38,723 nucleotides of DNA from Ignavibacteriota bacterium (GTDB lineage: Bacteria > Bacteroidota > Ignavibacteria > UBA10030), in assembly GCA_003142575.1 (NCBI GenBank), contig PLMS01000031.1:56213-94935 (forward strand), written 5' to 3'. Each line of letters begins with the position of its first letter. Within the stretch, counting starts at the first letter, position 1. Shown piece by piece: positions 24,789-32,681 of this stretch. The position numbers were made by a program, and so were the translations under genes. Below the pieces are notes generated by a model. The model saw nothing but the letters and a program-made list of their open reading frames with translations, was not told where the DNA came from and did no database searches.

Positions 24789-26465
24789 TTACCAGAACCA
24801 AATATTGAGCAGAATAAAGACGATCAAAGAAATAATTGCATAGAATTCCGGTCTCTTTATGAACGGGATATCCTGATCATGCTTCTCTTTGGTCAATCCT
24901 TTGACCAAGCCGACAAGTTCTTCTTTCGGCCTCTTTTTTGTCCACATGCTTACCCCAACAGTTACGACAACGCAAATCAACCATGCCCACCATGCCCGCC
25001 AGAAGTTTGCTGCCATGTCACTCTGAACACTCGACATCGTGATGATACTTTCTGCAAACCAGTGGAACTTGACAGCTAAATACATGAGGAACGAAGAGAG
25101 CATTCCTGCGATGAGTCCCCAAAAGGCACCATTCGGTGTAATCCACCAGATAAACATACCGAGCAGCATCGTTCCAAAGAGCGGGGCATTGACCCATGAA
25201 AAAATTGCCTGCATATAATCCATGATGCTGGGAAAACCTTTTGCCCAGTATGCAGTTACTAAGGAAAGAATGACACCGACAATAGTCGATGCACGTCCCA
25301 TCCAGAGAAGATTTGCATCGGATGCTTTTTTGTTCAAGACAGATTTATAAATGTCATAAGTCCATACCGTATTGAATGCACTGATGTTCCCTGCTTGTCC
25401 CGCCATAAATCCAGCGAGCAATGCTGTCACTCCTAAGCCAACTAAACCTGGTGGATAATACCGAGCTATTAAGAGAGGCAACGCGGAATCATAATTCACC
25501 TGCCCTCCATCGTGTAATAATTTGAATCCACTTTTTGGATCAATCGAAAGAGCGATTGCTATTAATCCTGCAAGGATAACAATAAAAGGTAAAGCCATCT
25601 TAAAAAATGATGCAAGAATCGGTGTCATACGTGCCGAGCGTAAATCCTTTGCCGAGAATGCACGCTGCACCACGAGAAAGTCCGTCGTCCAATATCCAAA
25701 AGACAATACAAATCCCAGACCAAGCACAATACCGCCCCAGTGAACAAGCATTCCATTTTGCGCTGGATTTGATGAAGATGACCATAATGTGGTGAAGGAA
25801 CCCACAGGGAAGTGGGCATTAATTCGAGCCATAATTTCACTGACACTTCCTATTTCTATTATTCCAAGAATCGAAACAAGAAATAGCCCAAACCAGATCA
25901 AGAAAAATTGTACAATTTCAGTAAAGATCGCCGACATTAAACCGCTCATTGTGACATATCCTGCAACGGTAATTGCGGAAGCCCACATGCTATAATCCCA
26001 ATTCCAGCCGAGGAATGTATGAAGTACAAGTGCCATAGCATAGAGATTAATTCCAGAGACGAGAAGCGTCATAATGGCAAAGGAAATGCCATTGAGCACC
26101 CGTGTCTTCTCATCGAAACGAAGTTTCAGATAGCCCGGAATAGAATTGATTTTGCTGCTGTAATAAAATGGCATCATATAGATGCCAAGAAAGAGCATTG
26201 CAGGAATTGCACCGATCCAATAGAAATGTGCTACGTACATTCCATATTTAAACGTATTTCCCGTCATGCCGAGTAATTCGAGCGCTCCAAGATTTGCCGA
26301 AAGAAAAGCAAGACCTGCAACCCAGAAAGAGTTCTTTCTTCCTGCAAGGAAAAAGTCCTCTTGACTCTTCGTATATCTGCGAAGATACAAACCAATGCCA
26401 AGGACAAAGCCGAAATAGATGATGATTATTAACCAATCAATATGTGAAAGTCCAATAGCTTCCAT
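24789..26465 (-). CDS. Sodium:sugar symporter (SSS family), probable galactose importer
   Basis: 558 residues, about 14 membrane helices, inner membrane. N-terminal HIDWLIIIIYFGFVLGIG, DFFLAGRKNSFWVAGLAF and SANLGALELLGMTGNTFKYG are SSS hallmarks, and FGYWTTDFLVVQRAFSAKDL corresponds to the conserved segment near the substrate site. It is a different branch from the SGLT-like protein at 918-2543 (SANLGALELLG against SNVGSEHIVGLAG), so the two probably serve different sugars or conditions. AAAGGA is 8 nt before the ATG. It is first gene of the operon with the small membrane protein, galK and galT, and one LacI-type operator lies about 140 nt upstream. The gene order suggests galactose as cargo. 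Confidence 0.92.
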   Translation of the reverse strand: MEAIGLSHIDWLIIIIYFGFVLGIGLYLRRYTKSQEDFFLAGRKNSFWVAGLAFLSANLGALELLGMTGNTFKYGMYVAHFYWIGAIPAMLFLGIYMMPFYYSSKINSIPGYLKLRFDEKTRVLNGISFAIMTLLVSGINLYAMALVLHTFLGWNWDYSMWASAITVAGYVTMSGLMSAIFTEIVQFFLIWFGLFLVSILGIIEIGSVSEIMARINAHFPVGSFTTLWSSSSNPAQNGMLVHWGGIVLGLGFVLSFGYWTTDFLVVQRAFSAKDLRSARMTPILASFFKMALPFIVILAGLIAIALSIDPKSGFKLLHDGGQVNYDSALPLLIARYYPPGLVGLGVTALLAGFMAGQAGNISAFNTVWTYDIYKSVLNKKASDANLLWMGRASTIVGVILSLVTAYWAKGFPSIMDYMQAIFSWVNAPLFGTMLLGMFIWWITPNGAFWGLIAGMLSSFLMYLAVKFHWFAESIITMSSVQSDMAANFWRAWWAWLICVVVTVGVSMWTKKRPKEELVGLVKGLTKEKHDQDIPFIKRPEFYAIISLIVFILLNIWFW

Positions 26466-26603
26466 ATATTATTTCCTTTATTTATTTTATGTGTCAGAAG
26501 ATGAAAACGGTATTGCACCTGAGAACGAATGTTAATCCATTTCTTCAATCCATAGTAACACGTGACAAGGCTTAAAGTTCAATACAATCTATCAGTACTG
26601 TTT

Positions 26604-26617
26604 TGCAAGCGTTTGCA
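26604..26617. promoter_or_regulatory. LacI-family operator upstream of the symporter-galK-galT operon
   Basis: TGCAAGCGTTTGCA differs by one base from the perfect palindromes at 20322 and 20502. It sits about 140 nt before the symporter start, in the 167-bp gap downstream of the lacI stop. It links this operon to the galactan operon through one regulator; the binding is inferred. Confidence 0.8.
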
Positions 26618-26632
26618 GAAGCATAAAAAAAT

Positions 26633-27646
26633 TTAGGTCGATCCACGAACAATCAACTTTGTTTCCAAAATCATTGTCTCCGGCTCCATGAGCTTGTCTT
26701 CGATAGTATGGACGAGTATTTCCGCAGCCCTTCTTCCCATTTCAAAAGAAGGTTGTTCGACTGTTGTAATCGTGGGATCAACCAAGCTGGTGATCTTGTT
26801 ATTCGAAAATCCCATAATAGCAATATCATCGGGAATTTTCAATTTTGACTCTTTAATTCTTTGGAAAGCTCCGATGGCAACAGGATCATTCACGGCAAAA
26901 ATCGCATCCGGGAGCATATTTTCTTTCAGGAGATCATCCATAGAACTATATCCGTCTTGTTCATGCAATCCCCCGTACCGGATAAATCCATTGTGTGAAA
27001 CAATATGAACTTTTTTCAGCGCATCTCTATAACCGTTTAATCTGTTTTTACAGATGCCCAATTCCTTGGGTCCGGCAAAATGTGCTATCCTTTTATATCC
27101 TTTATTCACCAAATAGGTAACTGCTTCGGAAGCGCTTTGATAATCGTCAATGACAACTTTGCTTGCGTTCACATCATCGCATACACGATCAAAAAACACT
27201 AAAGGAATTTTCCGTCTCAGGAGATCCTGAAAGTGTTCTCCATTCTTTGTGTTCTGCGAGATTGAAACGACAACTCCAGCAACCCGATGATGCATCAGCA
27301 TATTCGTATGGAGGACTTCCCTTTCATAACTTTCATTCGATTGGCAAAGAATGATCGTATACCCAGACTGGTATGCTACTTCCTCTATTCCACTGATCGC
27401 TGAAGAAAAGAAATCGTGTTTAATTTCCGGGACAATAACACCTATGGTCATTGTGCGATTACTTTTTAAACTTTGTGCAATGGGATTTGGCGAGTATCGT
27501 AATTCTTTCGCAACTTTTCTTACAAGCTCTTTTGTTTCATTCTTTATATCCGGGTGGTCGCTTAATGCACGCGATACTGTTGAGGCGGATATTCCCAACT
27601 TCTTAGCGATATCTATGATAGTGACATTTCTTAAGGTATGTTTCAT
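26633..27646 (-). CDS. LacI-family transcriptional regulator of the galactan/galactose genes
   Basis: The track starts at TTG 27667; the internal ATG at 27646 starts directly at the DNA-binding domain (MKHTLRNVTIIDIAKKLG) and lies about 23 nt after the expected transcription start, so 337 residues are preferred. The helix-turn-helix (IDIAKKLGISASTVSRALSD) and hinge helix (SPNPIAQSLKSN) are canonical, followed by the periplasmic-binding-like effector domain (MTIGVIVPEIKHDFFSSAI, VVSISQNTKNGE, DAIFAVNDPVAIGAF). It probably represses without inducer and is released by a sugar or sugar phosphate, most likely galactose-derived given its neighbours. Operator-like sites overlap its own start region, and matching palindromes precede both operons on this strand. 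No clear Shine-Dalgarno is present. Confidence 0.93.
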   Translation of the reverse strand: MKHTLRNVTIIDIAKKLGISASTVSRALSDHPDIKNETKELVRKVAKELRYSPNPIAQSLKSNRTMTIGVIVPEIKHDFFSSAISGIEEVAYQSGYTIILCQSNESYEREVLHTNMLMHHRVAGVVVSISQNTKNGEHFQDLLRRKIPLVFFDRVCDDVNASKVVIDDYQSASEAVTYLVNKGYKRIAHFAGPKELGICKNRLNGYRDALKKVHIVSHNGFIRYGGLHEQDGYSSMDDLLKENMLPDAIFAVNDPVAIGAFQRIKESKLKIPDDIAIMGFSNNKITSLVDPTITTVEQPSFEMGRRAAEILVHTIEDKLMEPETMILETKLIVRGST

Positions 27647-27650
27647 TTTT

Positions 27651-27676
27651 TGCAATCGTTCCCGCAATCGTTTGTA
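27651..27676. promoter_or_regulatory. Two overlapping degenerate LacI operator sites at the lacI start
   Basis: TGCAATCGTTCCCG (27651) and CGCAATCGTTTGTA (27663) match the TGCAAACGTTTGCA core at 10 and 11 of 14 positions. They cover the region between the -10 box and the start codon of lacI, where a bound repressor would block its own transcription. Weak autoregulation is inferred. Confidence 0.55.
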
Positions 27677-27704
27677 TTGTATGAAAAATTGATTTTTTTG
27701 TCAA
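27676..27704 (-). promoter_or_regulatory. Sigma-70-type promoter of the lacI-family gene
   Basis: On the minus strand TTGACA, a 17-nt spacer and TACAAT: a consensus -35, ideal spacing and one mismatch in -10. It predicts a start near 27669 and a leader of about 23 nt. It is the best promoter match in the window. Confidence 0.8.
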
Positions 27705-27939
27705 GCACTATTTTTCTTTTTTCCATTCTGCTACCTTCGAGAGTCGACGACAATTTCCGCTTTTACGATGTACCAGACTAAAAATCACCAACAGAAGTTT
27801 GAGCTTTGCGTATGAGCGTTAAACAGTTCCTTCCCCTCTGCTAAAAAGCATGGCCTCGGTTCCATTGATCGCCCGGCAATCGGAAGGAAACATTTTCAAA
27901 ACTGAAGCGTCTTATCTTGCGTCCATTAAATTGAAGCGC

Positions 27940-28419
27940 ATGAAGTTTATCAAATCCACCATAGTTCTTTCGGTTGTCATCATCCTGAGTTCCGTTGATT
28001 GGAATGGTTGTAGTGGTTATTATATTCAATTTGGGGCCAACTCGGACGAATCCGAGGCAATAGACGATTCGAACCAACCGCCTCCATCGGGCCCTATTAT
28101 TACAGACCCTATGCCCTATCCGGATCCGGTGTGGCCGCGTCCCCCAAGACCAGTTCATCCTCCTCATCCGGTTGAGCCTCCATACATTCCACCAAGCCAT
28201 ATTGGAGCTCTTCCACCGAAATCCGGAACAGAACTCCCCGCCGATCCTCATCGTCAATCAGGGGACCAGCGGCCATCCAATCCCGGTCAAAGCACTGGTG
28301 GCCGTACTGAATCGCCGCCGTCAAGAACTTCCTGGAGTCCTGCTCCTGCTCCGGCGCCACAAAATCCACCCGCGAGCTCGACTTCAAATACTCGCACAAG
28401 CGGTTCAACGCGCAGATAA
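27940..28419 (+). CDS. Proline-rich exported hypothetical protein
   Basis: The track starts at 27850, but ATG 27940 gives a normal signal peptide (MKFIKSTIVLSVVIILSS) and neither start has a convincing Shine-Dalgarno, so 159 residues are preferred. After Cys24 (GC at the end of the signal; imperfect lipobox, so perhaps a lipoprotein) comes a low-complexity mature part dominated by Pro, with PPRPVHPPHPVEPPYIPP and APAPAPQNPPASS, and a Ser/Thr/Arg tail. Such proteins are usually extended linkers or wall- or surface-associated. No domain is recognised. It precedes the M28 peptidase by 70 bp on the same strand. Several opposite-strand ORFs overlap it, but they lack export or family features. Moderate confidence that it is a gene. 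Confidence 0.5.
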   Translation: MKFIKSTIVLSVVIILSSVDWNGCSGYYIQFGANSDESEAIDDSNQPPPSGPIITDPMPYPDPVWPRPPRPVHPPHPVEPPYIPPSHIGALPPKSGTELPADPHRQSGDQRPSNPGQSTGGRTESPPSRTSWSPAPAPAPQNPPASSTSNTRTSGSTRR

Positions 28420-28489
28420 AAGGACTATACGAAATGTTTCGCTTTTCTGAATTCCATGTAAAAGAATTTTTCCTAAAGGATCTTCCGAT

Positions 28490-29995
28490 ATGAACACAAT
28501 TGCATTGGAGCAAACAATCATGATGACAATTCTCAACAGAACGTGGAAAGGAGCCATACTCCTCTTCACTATTTCACTCGAAGTAGCTTTCGCTCAGCAC
28601 GACACTTCGCAACAACTACCGGCGCGCATTGCGGGATCGATTCTTGTCAACGGGCATTCACTCGACTATCTGCGAGAGTTGACCGACGGATTTGGCGGCC
28701 GCGTTTCCGGTTCTGCCGCTTATCAGCGAGCATCGGAATGGGCTGCCGATCAGTTTCGCGCAGTCGGAGTGAAGGATGTAAAACTCGAATCTTTTACGCT
28801 GCCGAACGGCTGGGAGCGCATTTCTGCCCGCGCCCGTATGATCGCTCCGCTGGACCGACCGCTTCAGGTGCATTCGTACGGTTGGGCTCCGTCGACTCCT
28901 CCGGAAGGCATAAAAGCGGAGGTCGTCTACGTGCGCCATATCTTATCGCAGGATGAAATCAAGCTGCAGGCTAGCAAGATCAAAGGCCGTATCGCTCTTA
29001 TCAACGGCGAAAGTTTTTACCAGGACGAACAATTCCTGGACAGCAAGTATATCGCTTCAAAGCGTCTTCTCAAAGAACTCGGCGCGCTCGCAATGCTCGT
29101 GCGCGGCTCGGCGAATAATAATGTTACTTCAAGTTGGGACGATGTGTGGGGAGGAATGCTCGAGCCGCTTCCGATACTGGAGATCGGGATGGAAGACGGA
29201 AAACTCATCGAGCGTTCCTTAAGGAAAGGTCCCGTGACCATTGAGCTTCAATGTGCAAATAGAGTGACCGGACCCGTCCAGGTGAATAATGTCGTCGCTG
29301 AAATCCGCGGGCGCGAAAAGCCGGACGAATGGATTCTCGTAAGCGCGCATCTCGACTCCTGGGATCAAGGAACCGGGGCACAAGATGACGGCAGTGGCTG
29401 CGCAATGGTGCTGGAGGCCGCCCGTGCCATCACTCAGCTCAATACTGCTCCACGCCGCTCCATCCGGTTTGCGCTGTGGGGAGGCGAAGAACAGGGTTTG
29501 CTTGGATCGAGGGACTATGTTCGTTTGCACGCTTCAGAAATGGGCAAGTGCATTGCGGCCATCACTACGGGTCTGGGCGCCGGTCTTCCGCAAGGGTGGA
29601 TCGTCAGAGGAAACGACGATCTGAGGAAAGCAGTGCGGCCTCTTGATCAGTCCTTAATCGGCCTGGGCGGTGATGGGTTAAAAACAGAAGTGAAATTCGA
29701 GGAATTGTCAAGCTGGGAAACATTCTTTCTCTCCGGCATTCCAACATTAGACCTCTGGACGGATGCGACGTACTACTGGGATATTCATAACAAACCGGGG
29801 GATACGTTTGACAAAGTCGATTCTCATAATCTTGCCGCCGGAACGGCTATTGCAGCTAACACCGCCTACTGGATTGCCGAACAACCTCAGGTGATAGCAC
29901 CGCATCTTGATCAAGCGGCGGTGGAAAAGATTCTTAAGAGCGCGGGAGTCTACGACCGGATCAAGGATCTGCGGGAACTGGGGATTGTAAAATAG
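28490..29995 (+). CDS. Secreted M28-family metallopeptidase (possibly impaired)
   Basis: 501 residues, exported (hydrophobic core around 20-34, cleavage near AFAQ). A PA-like insert region (about 120-240) precedes the M28 catalytic core. Zinc-site motifs are SAHLDSWDQGTGAQDDGSG with His287 and the bridging Asp299/300, WGGEEQG with catalytic Glu333 and ligand Glu334, and WDIHNKPGD with His433. The strand that normally carries the fifth ligand reads AAITTGLGAGLPQGW, with Gly361 where related enzymes have Asp (D-x-GAG), so one zinc may not bind. AAAGGA is 9 nt before the ATG. The stop codon overlaps the GTG of the ABC gene by 1 nt (TAGTG), indicating coupled translation. Closest relatives are carboxypeptidase Q-like secreted peptidases. 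Base composition is clearly GC-richer than the left two thirds of the window. Confidence 0.88.
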   Translation: MNTIALEQTIMMTILNRTWKGAILLFTISLEVAFAQHDTSQQLPARIAGSILVNGHSLDYLRELTDGFGGRVSGSAAYQRASEWAADQFRAVGVKDVKLESFTLPNGWERISARARMIAPLDRPLQVHSYGWAPSTPPEGIKAEVVYVRHILSQDEIKLQASKIKGRIALINGESFYQDEQFLDSKYIASKRLLKELGALAMLVRGSANNNVTSSWDDVWGGMLEPLPILEIGMEDGKLIERSLRKGPVTIELQCANRVTGPVQVNNVVAEIRGREKPDEWILVSAHLDSWDQGTGAQDDGSGCAMVLEAARAITQLNTAPRRSIRFALWGGEEQGLLGSRDYVRLHASEMGKCIAAITTGLGAGLPQGWIVRGNDDLRKAVRPLDQSLIGLGGDGLKTEVKFEELSSWETFFLSGIPTLDLWTDATYYWDIHNKPGDTFDKVDSHNLAAGTAIAANTAYWIAEQPQVIAPHLDQAAVEKILKSAGVYDRIKDLRELGIVK

Positions 29996-30795
29996 TGCCG
30001 ACGATCCTGACCGTTACAAACCTTACCAAACGATTCGACGACTTTACTGCCGTCGACGCCATCTCGTTCAGCGTCGAGCGGGGTGAAATCTTCGCGTTCC
30101 TCGGGCCAAACGGCGCCGGCAAGACAACAACCATCAGGATACTGATCACTCTGCTTGCGCCAACGAGCGGAGAAGCAAAGATTGAAGGATACGATGTAGT
30201 TCGTCATCCTGCCGAAGTCCGGAGGCTTATCGGATACGTGCCGCAAATGATTTCCGTCGACGGAATGTTGACGGCATATGAAAACCTGATGCTCATGGCC
30301 CGGCTCTATGATATTCCTTTCCGTGAGCGCAAGGAGCGCATACAGGAAATTTTGAAATTCCTGGACTTGGAGGACCATGCGCGTGCACTGGTACGAACAT
30401 ATTCGGGAGGGATGATCAGGAAACTGGAGATCGGGCAAACGATGCTTCATCATCCACGGATTTTATTTCTTGACGAACCCACCACCGGCCTTGACCCAGT
30501 CGCGAAACAAAACGTCTGGGATCATTTGCTGGAGCTTCACGATAAGTTCGGAACGACGATTTTCTTCTCGACGCACAACATGGACGAAGCGGAAGACGTC
30601 TGTACCAGAGTCGCAATTATGAACACCGGCAAGATTGCAATTATCGGCACTACTTCCGAGCTAAAAGAAAAGACCGGCAACTCCGAAGCGACTCTTGAAG
30701 ATTCTTTCGTTTTCTTCACGGGAAATTCTCTTCGCGAGACAACCAATTTCCGCGAAGTGCGAAGTGCAAGACGGGCAGAACGAAGACTAGGATGA
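29995..30795 (+). CDS. ABC-2 exporter ATP-binding protein (DrrA-like)
   Basis: 266 residues, cytoplasmic ATPase of an ABC-2 type efflux system. Walker A GPNGAGKTT (37-45), signature YSGGM (136-140), Walker B ILFLDEP (156-162), and His-loop STHN (His194) are intact. The DrrA/CcmA-type C-terminus (TLEDSFVFFTG) is followed by a 25-residue basic tail. Translation starts at a GTG whose G is the last base of the peptidase stop, and the stop overlaps the permease ATG (ATGA), so three genes are tightly coupled. The substrate is unknown; a lipid, peptide or polysaccharide is possible. Confidence 0.94.
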   Translation: MPTILTVTNLTKRFDDFTAVDAISFSVERGEIFAFLGPNGAGKTTTIRILITLLAPTSGEAKIEGYDVVRHPAEVRRLIGYVPQMISVDGMLTAYENLMLMARLYDIPFRERKERIQEILKFLDLEDHARALVRTYSGGMIRKLEIGQTMLHHPRILFLDEPTTGLDPVAKQNVWDHLLELHDKFGTTIFFSTHNMDEAEDVCTRVAIMNTGKIAIIGTTSELKEKTGNSEATLEDSFVFFTGNSLRETTNFREVRSARRAERRLG

Positions 30796-31577
30796 ACCCC
30801 GTGCCAAAGTATATTTCACAAGTTCTCACAAAGTCGTATGTGATGGCCGAAATGGAAGTGCGCAAACTTCTCCACGACCCCACGGAACTCGCTACGCGCG
30901 CGGTACAACCGATTCTCTGGCTCGGTATCTTCGGAGAAGCAATGAGCAAGGCGCGGGCGATCCCCACGCAAGGATTCACGTACATGCAGTTTATTACACC
31001 CGGTATTCTGACTCAATCGATAACGTTCGTTGCGATTTTTTACGGCATCTCGATCATCTGGGAAAGGGATATGGGGCTGCTTCAGAAAATCCTCGTAACA
31101 CCGACCCCGCGTCTTGCGCTGGTGTGGGGAAAAATGATCTCGGCAGGCGTGCGTGGGTTGAGCCAGGCGGTCATCGTCTTTCTCTTTGCCCTGATTCTGC
31201 AAATCCACCTTCAGCTGACACTCTTCTCCATAACCGGTGTCATCATCCTCACCATGCTTGGAGCAGGATTTTTCACCGGACTGTCTATGATTATTGCAGC
31301 TCTCGTCAAAACGCGCGAACGGTTCATGGGTATAGGTCAGGTAATTACGCTTCCTCTCTTTTTCGCTTCGAACGCGATCTACCCTATCAACATCATGCCG
31401 GAATGGCTGCAAGTAGTCGCAAACGTCAATCCACTCAGCTATATGGTGGATGGCTTGCGCGCATTGCTGGTGACTGGCGATTTCTCTCAACTTCCTCTAG
31501 ACATCGTCGTTCTCTTCGCCGCCACCCTCGGCATATCATTCGCTAGTGCCTATTTGTATCCGAAAGTTATCGAATGA
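30792..31577 (+). CDS. ABC-2 type exporter permease (DrrB-like)
   Basis: 261 residues with six hydrophobic segments typical of ABC2_membrane proteins: an N-terminal amphipathic part (EVRKLLHDPTELATRAVQP), the first helix at LWLGIFGEAMS, GILTQSITFVAIFYGISIIW, the conserved RDMGLLQKILVTPTPR cytoplasmic loop, AGFFTGLSMIIAALV and PLFFASNAIYPINIMP before the last helix. It starts with the ATGA overlap to the ATPase gene, so the pair forms one exporter (two ATPases plus two permeases). The 203-bp gap after it has no obvious terminator. Role beyond export cannot be read from sequence. Confidence 0.93.
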   Translation: MNPVPKYISQVLTKSYVMAEMEVRKLLHDPTELATRAVQPILWLGIFGEAMSKARAIPTQGFTYMQFITPGILTQSITFVAIFYGISIIWERDMGLLQKILVTPTPRLALVWGKMISAGVRGLSQAVIVFLFALILQIHLQLTLFSITGVIILTMLGAGFFTGLSMIIAALVKTRERFMGIGQVITLPLFFASNAIYPINIMPEWLQVVANVNPLSYMVDGLRALLVTGDFSQLPLDIVVLFAATLGISFASAYLYPKVIE

Positions 31578-31780
31578 TTCTCTTTGCACTCTTGTCTTCG
31601 GGAGTATAGCTTCCTCCACGAAATTACAATACAACCTGATTCTTATTATGAAATGATGTTGCGAAGATTTATGGAGCCGAGAGGAAATATTTTTCGTTAA
31701 CCAAACATATCTTAAACTTTACACATACATATTGCATCTAACACGAAATTGGTCCATTGCACTAATAAAGAGGGTTTCAT

Positions 31781-32626
31781 ATGTCAAGATGGAAATTTAG
31801 AATGTATGTAAAAGCGACGGCTTTTTCATTTTCATTGCTCCAGACAGTGGTCATTTCGGGGTGTTCCTCGACAAAAGAATTGAACAGCGAATCGTTAAGC
31901 GGGACATATGTTGTCGACGGCCTTGCCGATAAATGGAACGGAAAGAAAATGCTGGATCTAAAAGACTCGGGATTATTGGTCGGCATTCAAAACGACGCGA
32001 GCAATGTTTATGTCTGCCTCATGTCCACCGATAGAACGACAGAACGGCGGATGACTGCAGCGGGAATGATTGTTTGGATCGAACCTGAACATGGGAAGAA
32101 ATTTGGAATTCATTACCCTCTCCCAATGGGCAGGTCTTCAGTTGCCGAAGGGGGCGGCTCTTCCGGTTATCGTACCGAGATGGAGATATTGGGACCTGAA
32201 AAAGATGCGATAACCCAGAGCTCAATACTGACATCCGAAAGCGATTACGGTATTGCTGCTGCATTCCGCGATTCGTCCGGGCTTGCTGTTCTTGAATTGA
32301 AAATTCCGCGCAAAGCAAAACAAGAACCCTATGGAGCCAGCACCGACAACACTTTGAGTATGAATATCGAATCGGGGAAGATCGAAATGCCTTCCGGCGG
32401 AAAACGTCAAGGTGAAAGTATGGGCGGCGGGGGAAGACGAAGGCACGGCGGCAGCACGCCGAACAGTGAAACGCCGCCGACAGGTGGCAGTATGCCGGGG
32501 AACGAAGGGACGCACGGCGGCGGTTACTCTGGCGGTGGAGGAGGAAATTCCGGAGGACACAGCGGCGAAGGAAGAACTTCATCCGAGCCAATTTCTCTGA
32601 GTCTTCGTGTCCATCTTGCGCAGTAG
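31781..32626 (+). CDS. Lipoprotein with DOMON/CBM9-like domain and Gly-rich tail
   Basis: 281 residues. The signal ends in a good lipobox (VISGC, Cys28), so it is a lipoprotein. The middle (about 42-205) opens YVVDGLADKWNG and continues GLLVGIQNDASNVYVCLMST and MIVWIEPEHGKKFGIHYP, the form of CBM9/DOMON-like beta-sandwiches that bind sugars or haem; it is a conserved but unnamed type as far as I recall. From about 205 a Gly/Ser/Arg-rich low-complexity segment (SMGGGGRRRHGGS, GGGYSGGGGGNSGG) precedes a short closing strand (PISLSLRVHL), so the Gly-rich stretch is a loop inside a folded domain. AGAGGG is 6 nt before the ATG. The beta-barrel gene follows 55 bp downstream and has a similar Gly-rich insert, suggesting a surface pair. 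Confidence 0.75.
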   Translation: MSRWKFRMYVKATAFSFSLLQTVVISGCSSTKELNSESLSGTYVVDGLADKWNGKKMLDLKDSGLLVGIQNDASNVYVCLMSTDRTTERRMTAAGMIVWIEPEHGKKFGIHYPLPMGRSSVAEGGGSSGYRTEMEILGPEKDAITQSSILTSESDYGIAAAFRDSSGLAVLELKIPRKAKQEPYGASTDNTLSMNIESGKIEMPSGGKRQGESMGGGGRRRHGGSTPNSETPPTGGSMPGNEGTHGGGYSGGGGGNSGGHSGEGRTSSEPISLSLRVHLAQ

Positions 32627-32681
32627 CACATAACACATTGAACCTCATCCTTGATCAGCGAATAGTCGGTGCGTTGCCGCA

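Noticed and set aside
26466-26603. A sigma-70 promoter for the symporter operon (TTGAAC, 19 nt, TACTAT)
   Set aside because: The spacer is too long and the match too weak to call among AT-rich alternatives.
27841-28513. Opposite-strand and alternative-frame ORFs (138, 134 and 92 residues) over the proline-rich gene
   Set aside because: They are shadows of a GC-rich low-complexity stretch: biased Arg/Trp composition, no signal peptide, no family motif.
30816-32648. Long antisense ORFs (224 residues at 30816-31490, 209 residues at 32019-32648)
   Set aside because: They lie antisense to clear permease and lipoprotein genes and show no recognisable domain or ribosome site; they reflect codon bias of the real genes.
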